Assembly: GCA_028701635.1 (NCBI GenBank)
Contig: JAQVQJ010000006.1
Span: 1 to 21,524, forward strand
DNA length: 21,524 nt
DNA from: Clostridia bacterium
Lineage (GTDB): Bacteria; Bacillota_A; Clostridia; Christensenellales; UBA1242
Direction: 5' to 3'
Positions 5,498 through 12,722 of this stretch are shown here, one piece after another (the stretch's first letter is position 1; each line of letters starts with the position of its first letter). The notes beneath the pieces are model-generated. The model ran no database searches and was not told where the DNA came from. It worked only from the letters and a program-made list of their open reading frames with translations. The position numbers and the translations under genes were made by a program.

Positions 5498-7006
5498 ATG
5501 AAGAAAATATTTAATTTTAGACCTTTATTTTATTGTTTTATTGCATTTTTTAGTGCAATCTTGTTTGCACAATACCTTTTTAAAACAGATTGGATATATC
5601 TAAGTCTGTTTATTTTTCTTGTATTCGGCTTGTTAGTTTTATCCATAATTAGGAATAAAATAAAAATTTATCTGTGTATTCTTTTATTTTTCTCACTAGG
5701 ATTATTAGGATATTGTGTTGAAGCCTCAACGTATAATGTAGAAAATTATACTGGTAATGTAGAGATAACCGGCATAGTTACAAATAATAATATAGAAGAC
5801 TATCAACAAAGAATAGTTCTTAATGAAGTGTCATTTAATGGAGAACAAATAAACGAAAATATATATTTAATTATCTATGGCGCTCCTTATTTAAATAAAG
5901 GAGATGTTATAGAATTTACAAGCGATATTGAAACTATTTCCGCTTATTACAATAACAGCTTTTCTTCTTTCTATTATAAGAACAACATTAGATATTTTTC
6001 CGATATAAGTGGAGCAAATATCCAAATCACCGGAACAAACGATTTTTTAAGCGACACAATTAAAAGTGCCGTAAAAGAAAAATTACAACAGAATATGACA
6101 AGCGATAACGCTGCTTTGGCTTATAGTATGCTATTTGGAGATAAAAGCGATGTCGATATTAACACAATAGAAGACTATCGAGGAAGTGGAATTGCTCATA
6201 TTCTTTCAATTTCTGGTTTACATATAGGAATAATTGTTGGATTTTTATATTGGATTCTAAAAAAGATAAAGTGTCCAAAGATTGCTTTATTTTTGATTAT
6301 CATTGGAATATTACTTTTCTATTGTTATCTCTGTGGATTTTCGCCTTCTGTTACAAGAGCAAGTATTATGAGTGTATGTCTGCTTGGAGGAATTTTTCTT
6401 GGTAGGAAAAATGATTTTCTTTCATCTATTGGCTTAGCGGGATTAATAATTTTATTGATAACGCCTTTCTCCGCTTATGATATAGGATTTCAATTAAGTT
6501 TCGGCTGTGTTATTGGAATTGCAATGTTCTATCGTCCAATATATAATTTTTTCTTAAAAATAAAAATTCCAAAATTTATTGTTTCACCATTAACTCTAAG
6601 CATTACAGCCCAATTTTTTATATTACCTATTCTAATTAATGCATTTGGTGGCGCTTCGATTTTCTCAATCTTTTTGAATGTTTTAATTATTCCTATATTT
6701 TCAATTGCATACATAATTATTTTTATCTCCACTCCACTTCTTTTTACATCAGGATTTTTTGGAAATTTTCTATGGCTTTCGAGTTTACTTTTACAAGTAA
6801 TCAATGTATGTGCGAATTTTGTTGCCAATATTTCTTGGTCAATAATTCCAAAAATTGAGCAATCGTTTATCTTTATGTTAGCTTTTTATTCAGTAGTCTT
6901 TATATTTTCTCAATACATTTTCTTAAATTACAAAACAAAAATTGCAATTTGTGTTTCAATTATAGGAATATCTGCCATATTAACAACCATTTCGCAAAAT
7001 ATTTGA
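5498..7006 (+). CDS. comEC: ComEC/Rec2-family DNA-uptake membrane channel, without the nuclease-like C-terminal domain
   Basis: ComEC moves single-stranded DNA across the cytoplasmic membrane in competence. The 502-residue product has N-terminal membrane helices, an extracytoplasmic OB-like region (residues about 78-180, GNVEITGIVTNNN), and the ComEC signature ISGLHIGI at 238-244 followed by many helices including CGFSPSVTRASIMSV. It ends in hydrophobic helices with TGA. Full-length Rec2 proteins are about 750 residues and carry a C-terminal metallo-beta-lactamase-like domain, which is absent here and is not encoded in the 32 nt before holA. No other competence gene is in the window. The XRE gene precedes it by 13 nt. 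Confidence 0.88.
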   Translation: MKKIFNFRPLFYCFIAFFSAILFAQYLFKTDWIYLSLFIFLVFGLLVLSIIRNKIKIYLCILLFFSLGLLGYCVEASTYNVENYTGNVEITGIVTNNNIEDYQQRIVLNEVSFNGEQINENIYLIIYGAPYLNKGDVIEFTSDIETISAYYNNSFSSFYYKNNIRYFSDISGANIQITGTNDFLSDTIKSAVKEKLQQNMTSDNAALAYSMLFGDKSDVDINTIEDYRGSGIAHILSISGLHIGIIVGFLYWILKKIKCPKIALFLIIIGILLFYCYLCGFSPSVTRASIMSVCLLGGIFLGRKNDFLSSIGLAGLIILLITPFSAYDIGFQLSFGCVIGIAMFYRPIYNFFLKIKIPKFIVSPLTLSITAQFFILPILINAFGGASIFSIFLNVLIIPIFSIAYIIIFISTPLLFTSGFFGNFLWLSSLLLQVINVCANFVANISWSIIPKIEQSFIFMLAFYSVVFIFSQYIFLNYKTKIAICVSIIGISAILTTISQNI

Positions 7007-7038
7007 AATTTTGTCGTTTTCATGTTAGTATAGTTATA

Positions 7039-7992
7039 ATGAAATTTATTGACTTGCCAAGAAGCCTAAAAGAAAAAGTATCTTCCCTTTATATCTTAAA
7101 AGGAGAAGATTTTTTCGTTACTAACAGTGCAATTAAACATATTTCAAACGCTTGCGGAAATGAGTTCAGCGATTTTAATAAAACCACTTTTAATGACGAA
7201 AACTATTCAACAGATAAATTTATTGAATGTGTTTCAATGCTTCCAATAGGTACAGATAAAAAATTCATTCTTTTAAAAGACATTTCGAAATTAAATAAAA
7301 ATGATGAAAAACAAATATCAACAGTATTAGAGAATATCCCTAGTACAACATGTGTAGTGATCGCTTATAACGACGCATGGAAATTCTTAAAAAACGGAGA
7401 GATTATTGATTGCGGAAAAATGGATTTTAGTATACTGTCAAAATTCATAACAATAGAACTTAAAAAAACACAAAAAGAAATAGCCCCCGACGCTTTAAGA
7501 TGTTTAATCGAACTTTGTTCTTATGATATGACAAAACTATCAACCGAATTAAAAAAGTTATCCTGTTGTTCTGATGATGTAACAATAGAAAAAAAAGATG
7601 TTTTGTCTCTTGTGAATGCCGATAAAGAATACCAAGTTTTTGAACTAACTGAAAGCCTAGGTACTAAGAATGGCGAAAAAGCTTTGAAAATTTTATGTAA
7701 CTTTTCAGAGAAAAAAGAGCCTCTTCAAAATCTTTTAGGGCTAATATCCAACCATTTTCGCAGAATTGCACACATAAGTATAACTGGAATGAAAGAAAGT
7801 GAATTGGCGACTTTGTTTGGAGTAAAAGAATATGCCATTGTTAAAGCAAAACAACAAGCAAAATATTTCTCAAAAATACAATTAAAAAATATATTAAAAT
7901 TATTAGAAAATGTTGATGAAATGATAAAATCTGGAAAAATGACCGCTGATAATGCAGTATTCTATTTAGTCTTTAAAATACTTTATTGTTAA
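7039..7992 (+). CDS. holA: DNA polymerase III delta subunit
   Basis: HolA opens the sliding clamp within the clamp loader. The 317 residues match the Bacillota delta pattern: YILKGEDFFVTNSAI near the N-terminus, MLPIGTDKKFILLKDI, LENIPSTTCVVIAY, then DADK-like LVNADKEYQVFELTESL, and the C-terminal collar LLGLISNHFRRIA ... KMTADNAVFYLVFKIL. As expected for delta there is no Walker A motif. I chose ATG 7039 because the protein begins there (MKFIDLP); an upstream ATG at 6949 lies inside comEC. No SD is evident; a TATAGT lies 4 nt upstream, but co-transcription with comEC (32-nt gap) is equally possible. It ends 1 nt from the convergent patatin stop. Confidence 0.88.
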   Translation: MKFIDLPRSLKEKVSSLYILKGEDFFVTNSAIKHISNACGNEFSDFNKTTFNDENYSTDKFIECVSMLPIGTDKKFILLKDISKLNKNDEKQISTVLENIPSTTCVVIAYNDAWKFLKNGEIIDCGKMDFSILSKFITIELKKTQKEIAPDALRCLIELCSYDMTKLSTELKKLSCCSDDVTIEKKDVLSLVNADKEYQVFELTESLGTKNGEKALKILCNFSEKKEPLQNLLGLISNHFRRIAHISITGMKESELATLFGVKEYAIVKAKQQAKYFSKIQLKNILKLLENVDEMIKSGKMTADNAVFYLVFKILYC

Positions 7993-7993
7993 G

Positions 7994-8866
7994 TTATATA
8001 ATTATCGCATTTTTTTCAATCTTTTGTTTTCTATTATTTGGTATAGGGCCTCTATTAAAAAGTTCTAAAATTTGAGGCATTTTTTCAACAGCTTCTCTGT
8101 AGCCCTCATCAATCATATCATCAATTTCTTTTAATTGAGTTGACTTAAACCTTTTTGTTTCAGGCGCTAGAATAACATCAGCGTGTTCATATCCTAACCT
8201 TGCGCTTTTACTCATTAGTACTCTCATAGTTGCACTTAAAATATTAAAATATTTGGAAGATTTGGCTCCCTCATTTCTTGCAGAATGAACATCAACTGCA
8301 ACAACATAATCACAACCAAAGAGTTTTGGAACATCGGAAGGTAATGTGTTTTGCAAACCGCCATCTAAAAGCAATTTATCTCCAAACTTTACTGGTTTAA
8401 AGATAGCTGGTATAGCACAACTTCCAGCAACTGCCTTTGGTAAACTCCCTTTTGTAATAATGCATTCTTTTGTTGATAAAATATCCGTTGCAACAATAGC
8501 TAACGGTATTTTGCTCTCACTTATATCTATATCCCCCAAACTACTAACTATAATTTTTTGTATTCCCTCAGTACTAGAAGGCATAAAAGGAATTTTTGAA
8601 GTGCGAATTTCCTTTTTTTTAAACTTACTTGCTAAATCGTACAATTGTGCAAATGACCAACCGTTAGCATAATAAGCACCCGCCAAAGAACCTGCACTTG
8701 TACCAGCAATAAAATCAAACTTTAATCCATATTCCTCAAAAGCTTTAATTACACCAAGGTGAGCGTAGCCTCTCGCTCCGCCACCCCCAAATGCTAATCC
8801 TATTTTAACCTTTTTATGTTTCCATAGACTTATTTCCGGTTTCTTTAGTTTTAAAAAATCAAACAT
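7994..8866 (-). CDS. Patatin-like phospholipase (RssA/YchK type)
   Basis: Patatin enzymes hydrolyse acyl esters of phospholipids with a Ser-Asp dyad. The 290 residues show the oxyanion loop GGGGARG (27-33), the nucleophile elbow GTSAGS with Ser57, and the DGG motif with Asp168. The chain has no signal peptide or membrane helix, so it is probably cytoplasmic or peripheral. The size fits the single-domain bacterial RssA/YchK group, of uncertain substrate. The ATG at 8866 has no SD; TATAAT sits 6 nt upstream, predicting a leaderless mRNA. Confidence 0.92.
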   Translation of the reverse strand: MFDFLKLKKPEISLWKHKKVKIGLAFGGGGARGYAHLGVIKAFEEYGLKFDFIAGTSAGSLAGAYYANGWSFAQLYDLASKFKKKEIRTSKIPFMPSSTEGIQKIIVSSLGDIDISESKIPLAIVATDILSTKECIITKGSLPKAVAGSCAIPAIFKPVKFGDKLLLDGGLQNTLPSDVPKLFGCDYVVAVDVHSARNEGAKSSKYFNILSATMRVLMSKSARLGYEHADVILAPETKRFKSTQLKEIDDMIDEGYREAVEKMPQILELFNRGPIPNNRKQKIEKNAIII

Positions 8867-8872
8867 ATATAT

Positions 8873-8900
8873 ATTATATACGATTATTTATATTAAACAA
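8873..8900 (-). promoter_or_regulatory. Patatin gene promoter, predicted leaderless start
   Basis: -35 TTGTTT (8900-8895), 16-nt spacer, -10 TATAAT (8878-8873), then 6 nt to the ATG at 8866. Confidence 0.65.
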
Positions 8901-8945
8901 ATTGAAATTGAAATTAAAATAATAAAAATGCAAACCTAAAAATGA

Positions 8946-8975
8946 AATAAAGCAGTTATCAAAAACTGCCTTATT
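8946..8975. terminator. Intrinsic terminator after the coiled-coil gene
   Basis: GCAGTT (8952-8957), loop ATCAAA, AACTGC (8964-8969), extended by A/T pairs with one mismatch. On the minus strand it is followed by TTTATTTCATTTTT, just past the gene that ends at 8995. Confidence 0.75.
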
Positions 8976-8994
8976 ACAAAATAAATATTAATTT

Positions 8995-10599
8995 TTATTG
9001 ATTAGCTTTTAATTTTGCTATCTTTACCTCTAACTCTTCCATATCTGCCTTAAGCGATTTATTTTCTCTTAAGAGAATATCGTATGTCTTTTCAAGTATT
9101 GGGTATCTTTCCTTGTTAGAAGCCATAACCTCTTCGCAATGTTTTACAGATAGTTTTAAGCCTTCGAGTAAATCCAAGTCTTCTGTTAACTTTTTAGCTT
9201 TTGCTTGATCAATGTCAACTATATTATTAACACCATAAAGTTCAACTTTTTGTTTTGCAACAATTGCTTCTCTTCTTCTTAATTTCTTCTCATCATTTTC
9301 AAGCGTTTTATAAACTTTCTTTAATGGAATGAAATCTTTTTTAACTTTTCTTAAATCTTTATCATTTTCAGCAAGTCTTTCTCGTAATTTTTCAAGATTT
9401 AATTCGTATTCTTCAATGCTTAAATTGGATTTACTATTAATGGTTTGATTTCCCTTCTTCATTGTTTCCAAATCTTTAACAAAAGAGCTTTTTTCTTCTA
9501 CTAGACCAGCAATTTCTTCCCTAGCATTCTCATGGTCTTCTTTCAATCTTTTATTTTCTTGATCAACAACTAATTTTTCATTTTTTAATTTAGCAATTTC
9601 AGCCTCATATTGATCAATTAATTTATCAATTTCAAAGTAGCTTTGACTATCATCATAATCTTTGCTTTCTTTTACTATTTTAAGTTGCTCAGTTTCATCT
9701 TCTTCTGCCATTTCAATTTTAGTTTCTTCTAATTCTTCAATTTCAGCTTTTTCTTCTGTTTTATCTTTATATTCAATTAAATCTTCTAAATTAGTTTCTT
9801 CATCTATGTCTGTAGCTACTTCTAACTCTTCTATTTTAGGTTCTTCTAATTCTTCACTCTTAATCTCAGTTTCTTCCAAATCTTCTCTTTCTTCGGTTTC
9901 GTTACTTTCTTGAGAAATTTCTTCTTCGTTTAACTCTTCATTTTCTGCATCAGTTTCTTGTTCATTATCAGAAATTAAGTGTTCAACTGGGATTTCCTCA
10001 AAATCTAATTTTTTATCTTCTCCAGAATTTGTTTCAACGTTACCAAATATATCTTCAAATTTTTCCTGACCTTCAATTTCTTGTTCTTGTTGAAAAAAAT
10101 TTTCTTCTGAATCTTCATCAAAAAAAAATTTGTCTAAATCTATTTCTTCTGGCTGAATTCCTTGTTCTGTTTTAAATCTTCTCTCTTGAATAGCTTTCAT
10201 CATATTTTCTTTAAATTGCTCTTCTTCTGCCTTTAAAGCATCTACATCTTTTGATTTTTTCTCTTCAAAATCTATTTCTTTTTTTTCTTCTGTATCATTA
10301 TCAAAAAAGTCAGAATCTAAACCCTCATTTTCCGAAATTTCTGAATTTTCTTTAATCTTTTTATTTAAATTATTAAATTCTATTTCTTTTCTTTCTTTTT
10401 TAAGACTTTCTAATTCACTTTCTTTATTTTGATTGATATATTTATTTGACTCTTTCTTTTTCTTTTTTCTTCCAATACGGATATAATTGGGGTCTAAAAC
10501 AGATAAAACTAAATCTCCTAAAAAGAAGATTACAAATCCACCGACAACAATAATTCCAATAATCGCAACCACTCCTAAGAGTGCACCAACAAAATCCAT
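8995..10599 (-). CDS. Membrane-anchored acidic coiled-coil protein, unknown function
   Basis: The 534-residue product has one N-terminal membrane helix (about residues 4-35) and no cleavage site I can see, followed by a basic patch (RIGRKKKKKES), so most of the protein should face the cytoplasm. Residues about 45-320 are very rich in Glu and Asp with low complexity and imperfect (E/L)EE(L/T)(E/K) repeats. Residues about 325-534 are a heptad-rich coiled coil (EIDKLIDQYEAEIAKLKNEKLVV ... KADMEELEVKIAKLKANQ). The ATG at 10599 has a good AGAGGTGAT site. The layout recalls membrane-tethered division or cytoskeletal linkers such as EzrA or ZipA, but I see no specific signature, so no function is assigned. 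Confidence 0.85.
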   Translation of the reverse strand: MDFVGALLGVVAIIGIIVVGGFVIFFLGDLVLSVLDPNYIRIGRKKKKKESNKYINQNKESELESLKKERKEIEFNNLNKKIKENSEISENEGLDSDFFDNDTEEKKEIDFEEKKSKDVDALKAEEEQFKENMMKAIQERRFKTEQGIQPEEIDLDKFFFDEDSEENFFQQEQEIEGQEKFEDIFGNVETNSGEDKKLDFEEIPVEHLISDNEQETDAENEELNEEEISQESNETEEREDLEETEIKSEELEEPKIEELEVATDIDEETNLEDLIEYKDKTEEKAEIEELEETKIEMAEEDETEQLKIVKESKDYDDSQSYFEIDKLIDQYEAEIAKLKNEKLVVDQENKRLKEDHENAREEIAGLVEEKSSFVKDLETMKKGNQTINSKSNLSIEEYELNLEKLRERLAENDKDLRKVKKDFIPLKKVYKTLENDEKKLRRREAIVAKQKVELYGVNNIVDIDQAKAKKLTEDLDLLEGLKLSVKHCEEVMASNKERYPILEKTYDILLRENKSLKADMEELEVKIAKLKANQ

Positions 10600-10691
10600 T
10601 TTATCACCTCTCTAATATTGCTGATATAACTATACCACACAAAAAACTAAATTTCAATACCCAAAATTTTTAAAATGACCAAAAATCATCA

Positions 10692-10727
10692 AAAAACACA
10701 AAAAAAATCAGCTTTTTTTGTGTTTTT
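10692..10727. terminator. AT-rich 15-bp terminator hairpin
   Basis: A perfect 15-bp stem (10692-10706 with 10713-10727, sequence AAAAACACAAAAAAA on the left) closes a 6-nt loop. On the minus strand it is followed by TGATGATTTTTGG. It lies between the interrupted gene and the coiled-coil gene. Confidence 0.7.
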
Positions 10728-10789
10728 GACCCATTTTTTAAAAAAATTAATAAAAATTATTAGTTTACTCGCAAGCAAAATTATAAAAG

Positions 10790-11038
10790 TTATAATTCTG
10801 TTTGTTCACTATCTTCTTCTCTTGACTCCTGTCTTTTGGACAAAAATGCTAACGGTCGAGAAAATATTAACCCTAACAAAGCGCCTGCCATCCCTGTCAC
10901 CTTACTAATCTCATTGCAATATTTTTTAAGATTGTCTACAAAATTTAATTTCCACTCAGCTTTTTCATCTTCTGAAAGTGCTACTTCTCCGCTCTCTTGT
11001 ACTTCCAATAAATATTTATTTAGATTTTCTTCAACAAA
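10790..11038 (-). pseudogene. In-frame continuation of the upstream gene after a TAA stop
   Basis: The same frame as the gene ending at 11039 stays open for 82 codons after its TAA: FVEENLNKYLLEVQESG, an acidic stretch, LNFVDNLKKYCNEISKV, a hydrophobic segment (TGMAGALLGLIF) and a charged tail. The only possible start is TTG at 11008, with no SD and 30 nt from the stop. The helical, charged character continues smoothly across the stop (NRESYLD-stop-FVEENLNKYL). This suggests one gene of about 175 codons split by a nonsense change, a sequencing error, or read-through. I do not recognise the family. Confidence 0.55.
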
Positions 11039-11317
11039 TTAATCTAAATAGCTTTCCCTATTTTTTTCTGTAAAGTTTTCATTTCCAACGCTTGAGATTA
11101 TCTCTTCAACTATTTGCAAAGCATCTTGATTTGCTTTTTCTCTTGCCTCTTCAATTTCAATTTCCTGTTGATACTTTTCAAGTTGGGATTCGCTGTCAAC
11201 AGCAATATTAATAGGCGAATAAGGATGAATTAAAGCATAAGTTGTTCCTACACCAACCGCTCCTCCTGCTAAGGCATATGTAACACACGTTAATATTATC
11301 TTTTTTATTTTATTCAT
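11039..11317 (-). CDS. Small membrane-anchored helical protein (5' part of an interrupted gene)
   Basis: The ATG at 11317 (MNKIKKIILT) has ACGGAG 7 nt upstream and a TTGACA-17-TATTAT promoter, so this start is preferred over an ATG at 11362 lying in the promoter. The 92-residue product has an N-terminal membrane or signal-like segment (residues about 7-30, ILTCVTYALAGGAVGVGTTYALI), then a long acidic helix (LEKYQQEIEIEEAREKANQDALQIVEEIISS). It ends at TAA 11041-11039, beyond which the same frame continues open for 82 codons. It lies immediately downstream of ssrA. Function is unknown. Confidence 0.65.
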   Translation of the reverse strand: MNKIKKIILTCVTYALAGGAVGVGTTYALIHPYSPINIAVDSESQLEKYQQEIEIEEAREKANQDALQIVEEIISSVGNENFTEKNRESYLD

Positions 11318-11333
11318 AAATTTCTCCGTCATT

Positions 11334-11362
11334 ATAATACAGCGGAAGCTTAACACTGTCAA
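11334..11362 (-). promoter_or_regulatory. Promoter of the interrupted small gene
   Basis: -35 TTGACA (11362-11357), 17-nt spacer, -10 TATTAT (11339-11334). Confidence 0.8.
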
Positions 11363-11385
11363 GAGGTTTTTGTATTTTTAAATAA

Positions 11386-11432
11386 AAAAAACGCGATAAA
11401 TTGTGCCATTTTTGTGCCTAACCGCGTTTTTT
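11386..11432. terminator. Probable ssrA terminator with a long loop
   Basis: AAAAAACGCG on the minus strand (11432-11423) pairs with CGCGTTTTTT (about 11395-11386), followed by more Ts. The 27-nt loop contains GGCACAAAAATGGCAC, a direct repeat, and is unusually long. It lies about 40 nt past the tmRNA 3' end. Confidence 0.6.
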
Positions 11433-11469
11433 ATTACTACTTGTCTATATCTATTGATGTTTATAAATT

Positions 11470-11814
11470 TGGTGGAGACGGCGGGAATTGAACCCGCGTC
11501 CGAAAGAGTTTTTAAATGTCTTTCTACGTGTTTAGTTTATGTTATTTTCTTATCTGATAATTTACATAAACAGAATTTTATCAGACCAGCCCTTTACTTT
11601 CTTTTCAAGATTTAGGAGCAAAACCTTGTAAAGTTCCTCACTGTTTTTATGCCCTTAATTAAAATGTGAGAATCTTAATCAGGACAGTTGCGCACTAGGC
11701 AGCAACAGCTAAACGTGTATTTTTTGCGTTTAATTTTTGTTCCGTTTTAAGGTAACCGGCTACCACACGCTTTACACATCCAAATACTTCCTCCGTCGAA
11801 GCCTTTACGCCCCC
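11470..11814 (-). ncRNA. ssrA: Transfer-messenger RNA (tmRNA)
   Basis: tmRNA rescues stalled ribosomes, acting first as alanyl-tRNA and then as a template for a degradation tag. The 5' end GGGGGCG (11814-11808) pairs with the 3' end CGTCTCC before ACCA to form the acceptor stem. The 3' part has the T-arm GCGGGTTCAATTCCCGC and an encoded CCA ending at 11470; the 5' part has the AAAGGCTTCGACGGAGG D-like region typical of tmRNA. The resume codon GCA and tag frame lie at 11727-11695. The 5' end begins 2 nt after the smpB stop, so the RNA is probably cut from a joint transcript or made from a promoter inside smpB. It is the one-piece form of 345 nt. Confidence 0.96.
11695..11727 (-). other. tmRNA proteolysis-tag reading frame
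   Basis: From the resume codon the frame reads AKNTRLAVAA and then TAG. It ends in the hydrophobic xAA that ClpXP-type proteases recognise; tags in related bacteria also begin AKNT/ANDN and end in LAA/VAA. The host tag adds an Ala from the charged tmRNA ahead of this. Confidence 0.85.
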
Positions 11815-11816
11815 AA

Positions 11817-12272
11817 CTATCTGCCAACTTTTATGTCTTTTATTGCATTTTCAATATCTCGTTGAACAGCTTTTTCTTTGAGTGTTTCTCTTTTGTCGTA
11901 CAATTTCTTACCTTTGCCAATTCCAAGTTCAATCTTTACCAGATTTCCCTTTAAGTATACTCTTAATGGAACAATTGTCAATCCCTTCTCCATAGTAGCT
12001 CTTTGATATTTAGCTATTTCACTCTTATTTATCAAAATTTTTCTGGTTTTTCTTGCATCTGGAGTATACGAAGAAGATTGCTCGAATGGTTTAATATATG
12101 CATTAATAAGAAAAACTTCTCCATTTATGATCTTAACATAACTCTCATTGATGCTAATTCCACCTGCCCTAACAGATTTTACTTCGCTTCCTTCGAGAAT
12201 CATACCCGCTTCAAGTTGATCAGAAATGAAATAGTCGAAATATGCTTTTTTATTGTTGGCTATTACTTTCAT
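11817..12272 (-). CDS. smpB: SsrA-binding protein SmpB
   Basis: SmpB carries tmRNA to the empty A site of stalled ribosomes. The 151 residues show the whole family pattern: NKKAYFDYFISDQLEAGMILEGSEVKSVRAG, then ESYVKIINGEVFLINAYIKPFEQ, RKILINKSEIAK, GLTIVPLRVYLKGNLVKIELGIGKGKKLYDKRETLKEK, with the basic C-terminal tail that mimics the missing mRNA. The ATG at 12272 has no SD; TGaTATAAT sits 6 nt upstream. The stop (TAG) is 2 nt from the mature 5' end of its partner RNA ssrA. Confidence 0.97.
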   Translation of the reverse strand: MKVIANNKKAYFDYFISDQLEAGMILEGSEVKSVRAGGISINESYVKIINGEVFLINAYIKPFEQSSSYTPDARKTRKILINKSEIAKYQRATMEKGLTIVPLRVYLKGNLVKIELGIGKGKKLYDKRETLKEKAVQRDIENAIKDIKVGR

Positions 12273-12278
12273 CGCTGT

Positions 12279-12307
12279 ATTATATCAGTTTTAAAAGATA
12301 AAAACAA
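12279..12307 (-). promoter_or_regulatory. smpB promoter, extended -10, predicted leaderless start
   Basis: -35 TTGTTT (12307-12302), 17-nt spacer, TGaTATAAT (12287-12279), then ACAGCG and the ATG. A palindrome ATTGTAaaaaTACAAT (12311-12326) lies just upstream of the -35 and could be an operator. Confidence 0.75.
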
Positions 12308-12414
12308 CTCATTGTAAAAATACAATTATTTTTGTTTATTTTTCAAAATAATAAAAAATGTTAAATTTTGGTTAAAATATCAAAAATTTTAATAAAAACC
12401 GTAAAAATTTTAGT

Positions 12415-12672
12415 TTATTGTTCTTGCACAGCTTCTATTTTATTTTTTATTTTTCTTTCTTTAATTGTTTTGGCTTTTTTGTATATAACTCCTCCGACTA
12501 AATAAGAAGCTATGCTAAGCGTTGCAATAACTGAGCCTTTAATTAAAATTTTTTCTAGGTTTTCGTTTACTATAAAAGCTGCACTACCTAGTACAGAGGG
12601 TGCTAAGCTACTATACATATGATCGCAATAATTAACAACTTTCGTTACTTGATCTATTAAATATCTTTTCAT
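12415..12672 (-). CDS. Small membrane protein between rnr and smpB, unknown function
   Basis: The product is 85 residues if it starts at ATG 12672, which has AAGGA 8 nt upstream; an ATG two codons earlier is too close to that site. It begins MKRYLIDQVTKVVNYCDHMYSS, has hydrophobic segments at about residues 25-35 and 45-65 (LIKGSVIATLSIASYLVGGVIY), and ends in a basic and then acidic tail (KKAKTIKERKIKNKIEAVQEQ). It probably has one membrane helix with a cytoplasmic C-terminus. It lies 50 nt after rnr and interrupts the common rnr-smpB adjacency. I do not recognise the family. Confidence 0.65.
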   Translation of the reverse strand: MKRYLIDQVTKVVNYCDHMYSSLAPSVLGSAAFIVNENLEKILIKGSVIATLSIASYLVGGVIYKKAKTIKERKIKNKIEAVQEQ

Positions 12673-12722
12673 TTTCATAATCCTTTATTTTTAATGTTTA
12701 TGAAAAACTAAAAGTAATTATA

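Noticed and set aside
10675..10908. Plus-strand 77-codon hydrophobic ORF
   Set aside because: It covers the terminator stem and the opposite strand of the interrupted gene; poly-A/T translation gives Lys/Phe/Leu runs without coding signs.
11403..11615. Plus-strand 70-codon ORF over the tmRNA 3' end
   Set aside because: It is antisense to ssrA; the internal VETAGIEPASERVFK-like stretch is a familiar false translation of the tRNA-like domain of tmRNA.
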